From contig JABMLP010000006.1 in the NCBI GenBank assembly GCA_013176395.1, positions 1,302,001 to 1,366,000 of the forward strand: a stretch of DNA of 64,000 nt, in the 5' to 3' direction. Shown here piece by piece: positions 42,265-50,930 of the stretch. The notes beneath the pieces were generated by a model that was given only the letters and a program-made list of their open reading frames with translations, searched no databases and was not told the origin of the DNA. Origin of the DNA: Venturia oleaginea. Lineage: Eukaryota > Ascomycota > Dothideomycetes > Venturiales > Venturiaceae. The translations under genes were made by a program, and so were the position numbers. Positions within the stretch are counted from its first letter, which is position 1; each line of letters opens with the position of its first letter.

Positions 42265-45200
42265 TGTGCAGGACTAAAGAGGGTGTGGTAGGTGGGATAA
42301 TCAAACAGACAAACGCCATACATCGCTTCTGCCAGCTTGTAGCAGATTCGAAGGCGCTGGCCACCGCTACTCGGTTTCTTCGGGCCCCTGTTTGAGCTCC
42401 TATATCTTCGCCGACACCGTCGCCCTTGCCATACTCTGCCTCGAAGCGGTCTAAGTCCTCGACTTCTGTAATAATGAACGTGGCTGCCAATCGGGATCTG
42501 CATAGCCTTTCCATTTGATTAATAACTGACGAAACCCAGCCTCGCCCAACCCGTTTCTTCTCTGCGCGAAGTATACGTTCTACTTCAAACTCAGCCTCTG
42601 TTTCTTCGGTTTGAGGCACTAATGGTGGCGGCTGGGTATCATCGGATTCTTGTGAGGGCAGTGTGTCGGTTGCGGCTCGGCGGAGTAGGTCAACGTGGAA
42701 ACGGTTATGGATACCACTTGGCAGGTCAGCCAGCTCGTATACCATCGGGGAGATCTGGTTCTCGACAGTGTATTTGGCTTGCGTCCACGACAGTTTCTTT
42801 GATAGCTGCGGAGTATTGATATTCCTAAGGTTCAACCAGACTTTGTCGCCCTTTTTTAACGTTTCGGCAGCTTGACGTGACCTGTTGGCGTCGTTCTCCA
42901 TCTTCTGCTGGGACCAGGCCATCGCTGCCTGTGCATATTCTTGTGCCTCTTCTATTCGTTGCACAAAGGTCTCGGCATCGGCTGTTGGTGAGTTACTGGG
43001 TGAGATTCGTTGTACTTTCTGGATTGGTTCCGCATGGTAGCCGTGGGTTAGATAGAATGGACTCATCCCTGTGACTGAAGAGTCACGATTGTTCAGTGCT
43101 AACATAGCCGTAGGTAGTAGCGTTGGCCAGTCTAGTTGGGAGTATGCGATGAAGGTGCGGAGATAGCGTAGAACTTCCTGGTTCATACGCTCGGTCGCGC
43201 CATCGGTTTGTGGATGAAAGGCTGTAGAGAGTCTCTGCTCAATCTTTGTAAGTTCGCAAAGCTTCCTCCAAAAACGACCTGTCCAATTGCTGCCTCTGTC
43301 CGACGTCAATGCCATGGGAAATCCGTGGTAGCGATAGTGGCATTGTAAGAACCTTTTCGCGCACTCTTTGGCGCTCATTGTAGTCATAGCCTCCAACGTA
43401 ACACTTTTGAGGAGGCGATCTGTGATAACCATGAGGTATTTTGGGCCGTTTTCCTCCGCGGGCAAATCAGTCATGAAATCGATTGATAGCTCGCTGTGGA
43501 AGCGGGCCGGGATTGGAAGTGGTTTCAGAAGACCTCGCTTCTTATCACGCCATATTCCTGTTCTCCCACATACGTCGCAATTACGTACAAACTGCCGGAC
43601 TGTCTTGTATTGTTGGGGCCAAAAGAAACTTCTGGATAGAATCGCAAGCGTGCTATCTCTCCCTGGGTGTCCAGTAACATGGGAATCGTGAGTTTGTTGG
43701 ACCAGCGTTGTTCGCAGCGGTTCCCAATCTGGTACCCATAGGATCCCTCTTCTCGTGACCGCGCCGTGGTCGTCTACTTCGCATTCGGGTAGCTGTACCG
43801 ACAACTTGAGCTCTGGAGGAAAGGAACGTTCGCCAGTAACTATAGCCGTATGAATAGCTTCGTAGGATTGGTCCTCTGCTATTGCGCGATCCCAGAGAAG
43901 TTGTAACTCTGGTTTCTCGAAAAGATCGCATCCTTTTGCAACTGACCGGTTTTGACCGTACCTAGTAGTGGACCGGTGTTGACCGTTTTCGGCAGTCAGC
44001 TGGTGTTGACCGTCCAGTTCAGTATTTTGCTGGGGCTCCCGTATAACGTCCCATGTACTATTGGATGTATTCGGTGTATTGACTGGGCAGATAAGGGCTT
44101 GTATTGCGATTGTTTCGGTCGTCCTCTCGGAAAGAGGAGGAAGCCATTCGTCCTTGATCAACTGGGCCACTCGCCCTTGTAGTCTCTCGTCGTTCTTGTC
44201 ATGTGGCATATCTTGACGTCTTCTTGATAGTGCGTCTGGTCTTTGCGCTAGTTTTCCGGCGCGAAATTCCAGCTGGAATTGGTACTCAGATAGAATTAGC
44301 GACCATCTTGCTTGTCTCTCTGACAAACGCTGCGCTGTCATAAAGTAGCGGAGATTCTTGTGATCGGTAAGGACTTTGAAAGGTGCTGCAACACTGCGTA
44401 GTTCTCCTCTCCAGTGTTCAATGGACTTGATTACTGCCAGTAATTCTTTATCGTGGATCTCGTAGTTACATTCAGCCGCAGTGAGCTTGCGGGAGAAGTA
44501 TGCTACTGGTCGTAGTTTTCCTTTCATATCCTTCTGCGACAACGTGCCTCCCAGCGCGTAGCCAGAGCAGTCGCACTCGAGTACCGTATCCAGGTCTGGA
44601 TTCCAGTGAGCCAGTATTGGGGCGGAGATGAATAGCTCCTTCAAGACTTGAAAGGCGTTCTCATGTTCTTTGTTCCAGACAAAAGCGACGGCCTTCCGTG
44701 TTAACTTGATTAAGGGGTCGGAGAGCTCTGAGAAGTTGTCGATGAAGTCTCGGTAGAAATTTGCAAAGCCTAGGAAGGAGCGTACGCCTGTGACATTGAC
44801 TGGAGCCTCCCATTCTTTAATCGCGGCAACTTTCTCTGGGTCGACTTTGATCCCTTCTCCTGCAGTGATAATGAACCCCAGATATTTGACCTCCTGAACA
44901 GCAAACTCGCACTTGCTTAAGTCTAGCCGAAGTCCAGCAGTCTTGAGCTTGGCAAGAATTTGGTTAACCTTAACCATGTGATCCAGATAGTCGCCGTCGC
45001 TCCATATCAAGACATCGTCCATGTAGGCTGAACAGCAGATATCTAGGGATTCCCGTAGGACTCCGTTGATGTATCGTTGAAAGCTCGCGGGTGCGCCAGC
45101 TAGTCCGAAGGGGGTAACTAGCCATTCGAATAGTCCAAATCGAGTGCGAAAAGCCGTTTTCCACTCATCGCCGTGCTTGATGCGGAGCCGATGAAATGCC

Positions 45201-46333
45201 GCTCTGACGTCAAGTTTGGTGTACCAACGCGCTGTTGCTAGATTTCGTAGGGTTTCTCGGATTAGTGGCAATGGGTAGCGGTCCGATCGAGTGATTCGAT
45301 TCAGTGCCCGATAGTCTACACACATCCGAATGCCTCCACCTGGTTTCCTTACAAATAAGACTGGGGCTGCCGCTGGTGAGTTGCTGGCGCGTATCCAGCC
45401 CTTGTCCATATAGTCCGAAAGTGTTTTTCGTAGGACTAATAGCTCTTCCCTCGACATGCCGTATAATGGGCCCCAAGGAACTTCTGCCTCGCGACCTTGT
45501 TCATCTCGTATCAATTCGATAACGTGATCGCGACCCTCTTGATGGGGCGCGATCTCTCCGTCTTCGTCGTCGAGAAAGGCATCAGCATGCTCTGCTATTT
45601 CTTCTGGTATCTCTTGTCGCATTTCTTCCTCAGTCTTTCTCTGTTTTCTTTCTGCTAACTTGCTTAGGGCCTTGTTGATATCCGACATCGAGATAGCCAG
45701 CACTTGTGTACCATCCGGTCCATCTCTTCTCAACCGTCGCTGGGCCCTTCCAACAATAGCTGCAAATACAGATCCTGACACTAGACAAGCCGCCCGCACG
45801 TGAGCGAGCCGGTCTCGCGCTTTGGTGTTCTGTTCTAGCCACCCCTTTTCTCTTACCGTGATGCGCTGGGATCCTTGAGCAATAAGCAGCTTTCTCTTAG
45901 CTGCTATATATCGCACCCAGTTTCTCTCTGCCCATGCCTTGCCTAGGATAATAGGGAAGCTCAATCCTTTCACTATATACCCATAGACTCGCTCTGCTCG
46001 ACCATCAATGTCGATCGTAGCGTAGGTCATGTGCGTAATACGGAGGTCTTCTCCGTTCTCGTGGCTCTCTTTAGCCAGTGCCAATTGTTTGGTGTCAATT
46101 GGGATGCGCGGTAGACGATGTGTTTGGACACTCTTCTCTCTGAAAGCAGCATAAGGGAGGCAGCCGTTATCAAAGAAGGATTCGGTGAAAGAAGTTCCGT
46201 TGATCAAGGTATCTATCAAGAAGGGTGTACTTTCCATCCTATCCTTTGCTGCTTTGATTTCTCTTATGCCTGGTAGCTTTGTAATGTCTTCGCCATGTAC
46301 ATCTACTTCAGACCCTCGTGCGCGACGATGCAC
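42257..46333 (-). CDS. Ty3/gypsy Pol polyprotein (PR-RT-RH-IN, altered chromodomain)
   Basis: An uninterrupted reading of about 1358 codons. Order: retropepsin-like segment with an ESFFDNGCLPYA active-site block (DNG in place of DTG); reverse transcriptase with YMDDVLIWS near residue 437; RNase H (LECDCSGYALGGTLSQ near 586; EIHDKELLAVI); integrase with an HHCC finger (HVTGHPGRDST to CDVC) and DDE residues in SIDFMTDLP, LTSDRGSNWTG and ATERMNQEV (about 955, 1011, 1050). A chromodomain begins FEVERILRAEKKRVGRG, but its middle lies in another frame (see findings). There is no ATG at the start: the frame is -1 to Gag and overlaps its last 35 or so bases, so frameshifting or reinitiation is needed. 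It ends 12 nt before the 3' LTR. Confidence 0.93.
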   Translation of the reverse strand: MHRRARGSEVDVHGEDITKLPGIREIKAAKDRMESTPFLIDTLINGTSFTESFFDNGCLPYAAFREKSVQTHRLPRIPIDTKQLALAKESHENGEDLRITHMTYATIDIDGRAERVYGYIVKGLSFPIILGKAWAERNWVRYIAAKRKLLIAQGSQRITVREKGWLEQNTKARDRLAHVRAACLVSGSVFAAIVGRAQRRLRRDGPDGTQVLAISMSDINKALSKLAERKQRKTEEEMRQEIPEEIAEHADAFLDDEDGEIAPHQEGRDHVIELIRDEQGREAEVPWGPLYGMSREELLVLRKTLSDYMDKGWIRASNSPAAAPVLFVRKPGGGIRMCVDYRALNRITRSDRYPLPLIRETLRNLATARWYTKLDVRAAFHRLRIKHGDEWKTAFRTRFGLFEWLVTPFGLAGAPASFQRYINGVLRESLDICCSAYMDDVLIWSDGDYLDHMVKVNQILAKLKTAGLRLDLSKCEFAVQEVKYLGFIITAGEGIKVDPEKVAAIKEWEAPVNVTGVRSFLGFANFYRDFIDNFSELSDPLIKLTRKAVAFVWNKEHENAFQVLKELFISAPILAHWNPDLDTVLECDCSGYALGGTLSQKDMKGKLRPVAYFSRKLTAAECNYEIHDKELLAVIKSIEHWRGELRSVAAPFKVLTDHKNLRYFMTAQRLSERQARWSLILSEYQFQLEFRAGKLAQRPDALSRRRQDMPHDKNDERLQGRVAQLIKDEWLPPLSERTTETIAIQALICPVNTPNTSNSTWDVIREPQQNTELDGQHQLTAENGQHRSTTRYGQNRSVAKGCDLFEKPELQLLWDRAIAEDQSYEAIHTAIVTGERSFPPELKLSVQLPECEVDDHGAVTRRGILWVPDWEPLRTTLVQQTHDSHVTGHPGRDSTLAILSRSFFWPQQYKTVRQFVRNCDVCGRTGIWRDKKRGLLKPLPIPARFHSELSIDFMTDLPAEENGPKYLMVITDRLLKSVTLEAMTTMSAKECAKRFLQCHYRYHGFPMALTSDRGSNWTGRFWRKLCELTKIEQRLSTAFHPQTDGATERMNQEVLRYLRTFIAYSQLDWPTLLPTAMLALNNRDSSVTGMSPFYLTHGYHAEPIQKVQRISPSNSPTADAETFVQRIEEAQEYAQAAMAWSQQKMENDANRSRQAAETLKKGDKVWLNLRNINTPQLSKKLSWTQAKYTVENQISPMVYELADLPSGIHNRFHVDLLRRAATDTLPSQESDDTQPPPLVPQTEETEAEFEVERILRAEKKRVGRGWVSSVINQMERLCRSRLAATFIITEVEDLDRFEAEYGKGDGVGEDIGAQTGARRNRVAVASAFESATSWQKRCMAFVCLIIPPTTPSLVLHTR

Positions 46334-46341
46334 AAGGGTAG

Positions 46342-47436
46342 CTAGTTTTCCGACTCTGATGAGGCTTCCTGTAGGGAGTCATCGGTATGCTGTGTGATTA
46401 CCGCAGTGACCTGAGTCTTTGGACGTGTTGCTGGTCGGAATTCGCATACGTTCGGATGGTGCTTGGGCTTCTTACAGCGCCCGCATTTGCCCGCTTGTAT
46501 AAGTGCCAAGAACTCTGTTTGGGATCGCCATTTCGCTCTAGGTCGTCGGTCCTTCTTCGCATCCTTTCCGAGTGTATCGACCCGAGCTATCAGTGCTGCG
46601 ATCTGCGCTGAAAGGGCGTTGATGCCAGTCATTTCGACATCGCCTTCTGCGTCACGACTGACTGTTTGGGGTGATTGTGGCCTCCCTCGAGTCGTTGGCG
46701 TCTCCTTATCCGTACTTGGATAGCGGCGTTGGTGGGATAGAGCCTCTGTCTTCGTCGCGAAGTACTGTACATCTTTTACGTAAGTGTCGTAGTCGTCCCT
46801 GGACAATCGCACTGATTTCAAGGTCTGTTGGAGGGAGTAGTTGAGCGCGTTGTTCATGATAGTGATCTTTGAGGCTCTTTGCGGCGCTAGGGATCCAGCT
46901 TGCGATGTCAGTTGTTCGAACTGCTGGCGGAAGTCTTCGAACGGTTGTCTGCTGCCTTGGCTAATCTTGTTCAGCTCGTCGAGAGCTTTAGCTTCCGCTT
47001 CATGATCTAAGAACTTGTCGTCCATATGCTTGATAAAGGACTCGGGTTCGTAGTTGTCATGTTGCTCTCCATTGCTTAGCCATTGGATGACGCGTTGTTG
47101 TTTCTCTGTCGGAAGCCCGTTGAAGATGTTCGCGCATATTCCTTGATTGCTTCCAAGCTTCCCATTTTCAACAGTGATTTTTGTCTTGATCTGCCATCTG
47201 AACAGCGTGTAGTTGTCTCTTTTCCCGTCCCATTTAGGCCATGCAATAGCTTTTGCACCGGTGTTCCCATCAACACTGACTGCGGTCAGAGCTGCCACCA
47301 ATTGTTGTACGGTGTCAGGCGAATTTGCTCGAGCCATTGAGAGTTTGTCGATTCCTTGCGTAATGCTCGCGATTGGGTCGTCGTCGGTAGTAGGGGTGTA
47401 GGTTGTAGGAGTCGATAGGGTACTGTTGCTACGCAT
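46342..47436 (-). CDS. Ty3/gypsy Gag protein
   Basis: 364 residues from the ATG at 47436, only about 24-34 nt after the 5' LTR. The retrotransposon Gag-like middle contains FEDFRQQFEQLTSQAGSLAP, and the C-terminal zinc knuckle is CGRCKKPKHHPNVC, an exact C-x2-C-x4-H-x4-C. A coiled-coil-like stretch (INALSAQIAALIARVDTLGK) precedes the knuckle. It ends at TAG 46342-46344. Gag forms the particle in which reverse transcription takes place. Confidence 0.9.
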   Translation of the reverse strand: MRSNSTLSTPTTYTPTTDDDPIASITQGIDKLSMARANSPDTVQQLVAALTAVSVDGNTGAKAIAWPKWDGKRDNYTLFRWQIKTKITVENGKLGSNQGICANIFNGLPTEKQQRVIQWLSNGEQHDNYEPESFIKHMDDKFLDHEAEAKALDELNKISQGSRQPFEDFRQQFEQLTSQAGSLAPQRASKITIMNNALNYSLQQTLKSVRLSRDDYDTYVKDVQYFATKTEALSHQRRYPSTDKETPTTRGRPQSPQTVSRDAEGDVEMTGINALSAQIAALIARVDTLGKDAKKDRRPRAKWRSQTEFLALIQAGKCGRCKKPKHHPNVCEFRPATRPKTQVTAVITQHTDDSLQEASSESEN

Positions 47437-47459
47437 CAAGTACACCTAGGTTTGTAAAG

Positions 47460-47470
47460 AACTGAATCTA
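47460..47470 (-). promoter_or_regulatory. Putative self-priming primer-binding site
   Basis: On the coding strand TAGATTCAGTT follows the 5' LTR end (CCGTAATA) with no gap. It is the exact complement of AACTGAATCTA inside the LTR (complement of 47524-47534). In Tf1-type elements the first 11 transcript bases fold back on a site in exactly this place. No TGG-initiated tRNA complement is present. Confidence 0.65.
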
Positions 47471-47750
47471 TATTACGGGACGGTAGCTGGAAAGACGCAG
47501 CATACTCGTAGCCAAAGATTGTTTAGATTCAGTTAAAGAGTGAAGGTATCTACAAACAGAGAACCTCAATGAGGTTCTTTCTCTATACTAGGCTCAATCA
47601 GGCTTAGGCTCTTAGCCTATACCAACCATGGGCCATGCCCATAACAAAGGTATCTACAAACAGAGAACCTCAATGAGGTTCTTTCTCTATACTAGGCTCA
47701 ATCAGGCTTAGGCTCTTAGCCTATACCAACCATGGGCCATGCCCATAACA
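47471..47750 (-). repeat. 5' LTR with 104-bp U3 tandem duplication
   Basis: 47471-47646 is the 176-bp LTR. 47647-47750 is a second identical copy of its outer 104 bp (47543-47646), ending again in GCCCATAACA. The target duplication TTCTA lies outside the extra copy, at 47751-47755. The duplicated part is most of U3, the promoter side. Confidence 0.92.
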
Positions 47751-47755
47751 TTCTA

Positions 47756-48190
47756 CGATGATATTTTCTATTCGTGGCTGGAATTGTTCTTTATAGGTGT
47801 AAGATATATAATCTCCTCCGTGACCCAAAGTTACCGTATAGATAGGGTTTACCTATAACGTACCATCTTTAGGTTCGAGGAGATAGCTTTGTAGAGATCG
47901 GATATCGGATATGGGAGGTAGAAGAGTAGAAGTCGTCGCGACTGTTACGGGTACTGTCACGTGGACATGTATTTGGTTGTATTCGGATGTATTTGATTGC
48001 ATTCATGTGCATTCAAATGCATACCACTCTATCTCCTTATGATTGGTTGATCGTTACATAGATGATGTAAGATCACGTGTGGTTCCTTTGCTTCATTCTT
48101 GGCGAAATGAACAAAATGAACATATTGAAGAGCTAGGATTTCTTAGGAGATGGATCTCTATGTGAAGGACGAGACTCTGCTCCCTCAGTG
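47756..48190. other. Repeat-island spacer
   Basis: 435 bp without genes. It contains degenerate GTATT/GCATTCA repeats at 47965-48022 and CACGTG-type words, perhaps remains of older insertions. Not resolved. Confidence 0.35.
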
Positions 48191-48195
48191 TCTCG

Positions 48196-48366
48196 TGTGA
48201 CGGGACGGCACGTGACCATTAAATCACTTGCCGTGGCTCGTGCACTTTCTACAAAGTCGGAGTTTCCTTACGAAACTCTTACCTCTCTACCTTAGATCCT
48301 AAGTGTAATTCGGTGACATGTTCTGAAGTGCCTTGTGCCTTCGTATGGATATGCCGTGCCGTCACC
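48196..48366. repeat. 171-bp TG..CA element, copy 2 (inverted)
   Basis: Closely similar, in reverse orientation, to 41768-41940. It is flanked by TCTCG at 48191-48195 and 48367-48371, an exact 5-bp duplication different from that of copy 1. Its right end reads GTCACC in place of GTCACA. The different duplications show two separate insertions. Confidence 0.82.
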
Positions 48367-48371
48367 TCTCG

Positions 48372-49349
48372 TATCTTCACTCTCTCGTCACTTCGCTATT
48401 GCTTTTAGTTACTTAGCACAATTCACGACTCTTATATCTTGCAAGCTTCGCTTCACTTGTTTGATACGAAATTGTCGCCCCGGACCACTTGAACCCTACT
48501 GTACGGATTAGCCAAATCCAGCTAGATTACTTTGAGTCATAGCCTCTGCGTAACAGCGATAGGGGAGGTTTAGACTATATTAAGTCGGATAATCGCCTAT
48601 TCATCTCCATCTTAATATTCGCTTCCAGGCCGGTCCTCTCCCCTTTTTATAGGTAGATCTTATATAAAGAATGTAATGTTAGAGATTGTATAAGAGATTC
48701 GTCCGTTGGAAAGGACTGGAGAGAAGGGAGGTTTGATTATTATGTACATAGCTAATCAGAACGGCAGCTGTGGTAGAGAGAGAACTAAACTACCCATAAC
48801 GTGCCTTCGAAATTAACGAGGTCAAACCACAAGTTCACTAGACTTGTTTTCAGAGAGCCAAGATACCATTGTACTTAAGCATGAAAATCCTGCTGATCAA
48901 ACACATCGTTTAACGTCGTTTAACGTCGATCCATCGCTTACGCCCCATATACTTCCTGCTCTGTAATATAAAATCTCTAGATTCAATCAGGATCCCATGA
49001 AAATCTCATGGGAGTCATGTGCGTCCTGATCTACCGCTATCTTAGCCCTTATAAAATTACTCGACCGTAGGTTACCAATATTCACGCCAACCTCGCTCGC
49101 TCGATTACGCCGGAACTCGATGGGTTGTATGTACTACGCACCTCGGCAACCAAGTGGTGGATATCTCGCCGACACCGGCTGGTAGGAGGAACTGTGCAGG
49201 GAAATACTATGTACTCTCTACATTGAAGAACAAATCTTACATGGCGTATAAATAGATCGCGTCCGTGCCGATCTCCACCAGAAACCCGGTTTGTTTCTCT
49301 ATCCCTTTCCTTTCGATTCCAATTCCTGAAAACATTGCGGATCCCAACG
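48372..49349. other. AT-rich flank of the repeat island
   Basis: Nearly 1 kb with no open reading of note. CGTTTAACGT occurs twice at 48909-48928 and a related TTTAACGTCGATGG at 42030-42043 on the other side of the element. Likely old repeat remnants. Confidence 0.35.
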
Positions 49350-49720
49350 ATGAAACCTCACGCCATCCTCTTCCTAATCAGCGTAGCCACGGCTTTAGTT
49401 CCAGAAGGTATATATACAGTATCAAAAGCAAAACCCCCATCCCCAAAACATTTCAATAACAGCACGAAACAGACCGAACAGCAATCGCGACAAATATTTT
49501 TGCAAAGAGAGAAGAATGCGGCGCCAAAGGGCGTAAGTTTGCCTCAAGAACTTTGCGTCCCTCTTCTCTTGAGACGGATACTGATGTGGGTTTTGCTACA
49601 GAATGTTGCCATTGAAGCTGTTTTACGTACAGGGAATGTTGCCCTGGGTTGACATGTCAGAAATACCTTGACCCAGGTCAGCTTCCTGGGGACCCAACGT
49701 TCTTCAGGTGCAAACCCTAG
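49350..49720 (+). CDS. Small secreted cysteine-rich peptide gene, possibly broken
   Basis: From the ATG at 49350 a signal peptide (MKPHAILFLISVATALVPE) leads to intron 1 (49408-49472, GTATAT..ACAG). Exon 2 (49473-49532) ends its propeptide with a Lys-Arg Kex2-type site directly before a cysteine-containing segment (EECGAKG). Intron 2 (GTAAGT at 49533) has a good CTGAT branch site and acceptor at 49601. With that acceptor the frame adds two adjacent cysteines and meets TGA at 49613-49615. After the TGA the same frame continues 34 codons with a CCPGLTC block and a final Cys-Lys-Pro before TAG 49718-49720. A second acceptor at 49632 avoids the TGA only with a GC donor at 49531. The cysteine spacing is knottin-like; effector-type peptide is inference. 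Without intron 1 the frame gives a 77-residue protein lacking cysteines. Confidence 0.5.
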
Positions 49721-50110
49721 TAAATGTTGGAGGGGGTCGGCGGTTTGGATGAGGTCGAGGGAATCGGGGACGTGCTGGAAGCTTCGATTGGACGAGAAAT
49801 CGCTGGTGTTGAGGAGCTGGGGGTAGATTGATGGAGCTGGCGAGTATATTGACGGATGAGATTAGAGGACTCGGGGAAATGGAGACGATTTGTTGAGTAG
49901 GAGGTTTGTGATGATTTGCGAGCGAAGACAGCATGACTCACTTGATATTATCAATAAAAGAGAGCGAGCGAGCGAGCCCAATACTATTTCCTCTGCTTTC
50001 ACTGTTCAACTCAACTGGAAGTTTTACTTTAGTTACTTCTTCAGCAGCACATGCGAATATTGAACAGCTCGCCACCACCTCCTCCGAAGAAGAAATGCCA
50101 AAAGATAAGT
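49721..50110. other. Spacer, no gene resolved
   Basis: About 390 bp; a GAGC tandem (GAGCGAGCGAGCGAG) lies at 49961-49976. Nothing supported. Confidence 0.35.
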
Positions 50111-50930
50111 ACACGACCAGACGGATAGTTGTGTAGGTACAAAAACGTGTACTGAAACTGGACATCTTGCTTCGGAAGCGCATACTGGAATTGGAAACTT
50201 GGATTCAGTTGGTCGGTCGATGGTTCGTGGTTGGCGTGGATTAAATCCACGGCTTGTTAAGGCCCTCCAGACTGTAAGTATGCATCTGACTTGACTACGG
50301 GACCTTACCATAGCGCCTTTTCAGAGCAGAATCTTGGATTCCTAGAGAATGTCAGGAATAAAGACGACAGCGAGGATCGCTGAGTGAGGTGATGAGGAAG
50401 GATGGAGGACTTACAAATCGGGAACATGCGTCAATGTGATCGAGGCATACACTCGACCCGTTTTTCCTGTTACTTCCGCCATCGAGTAGACTTATTCTAC
50501 TTTGCTCGAGCAAGTCATCACGGTTGCACTTTTCACGACTATCAAAAACAGAAACTCCAATGGTATTGTATATCCACGCTCAGCAACAGCATTCTCATAC
50601 CAAAATGTCACCTGCCCTCGCCAAAGCAGGATTATAGTAAGCCAGGAAACGCCCCGTGAATCCAGCCCGTTGTATCATGATCAACAATGCCTCTTCAAGG
50701 TATCCAAGTCCACACCCGCAGGTTTATCTCCTCGCCGTTTCAATCGCCATGTCCACCACCAATTGCCAATTTCAGATATCCAGTCATTATCTCCCAGCCT
50801 AATGACGTATACCGTGACACTTTACATAACTGTGCAAGGCAAAATGCAGCACTCGCACCATCCACCATCGCCAGTCGGGCAAGCGATACAGCCCTGTTTA
50901 TGTCCCTTCATGATGCTAGTCGTGCTTGAG
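50111..50930 (+). pseudogene. Decayed gene, coding-like pieces in shifting frames
   Basis: Several plus-strand segments look like protein but change frame or hit stops: GHLASEAHTGIGNLDSVGRS (about 50165-50225), FSEQNLGFLENVRNKDDSED (about 50322-50382), TYKSGTCVNVIEAYTRPVF (about 50409-50465), then an in-frame TAG near 50490, LLEQVITVALFTTIKNRNSN (50502 on) and, in another frame, SQPNDVYRDTLHNCARQNAA (about 50796-50855) to a stop near 50929. I do not recognise the family. TAG could come from CAG by a C-to-T change. Real introns may account for some of the frame changes, so a live multi-exon gene is not excluded. Confidence 0.35.

Larger units (their letters stand above)
42069..47750 (-). mobile_element. 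Full-length Ty3/gypsy retrotransposon (chromovirus-like)
   Basis: A 5.7-kb element read on the minus strand: 5' LTR at 47471-47750 (including a 104-bp duplication), Gag, Pol, polypurine tract and 3' LTR at 42069-42244. An exact 5-bp duplication TTCTA flanks it at 42064-42068 and 47751-47755. The two 176-bp LTR units differ at one position (A or G near 47537 / 42135), so insertion is recent. Gag and Pol are both uninterrupted. The LTR starts TGTTATGGGC and ends CCGTAATA on the coding strand. The primer-binding site looks self-complementary rather than tRNA-like. Confidence 0.93.

Noticed and set aside
42622..45522. Several plus-strand open readings across the retrotransposon
   Set aside because: They are antisense shadows of the Pol coding sequence.
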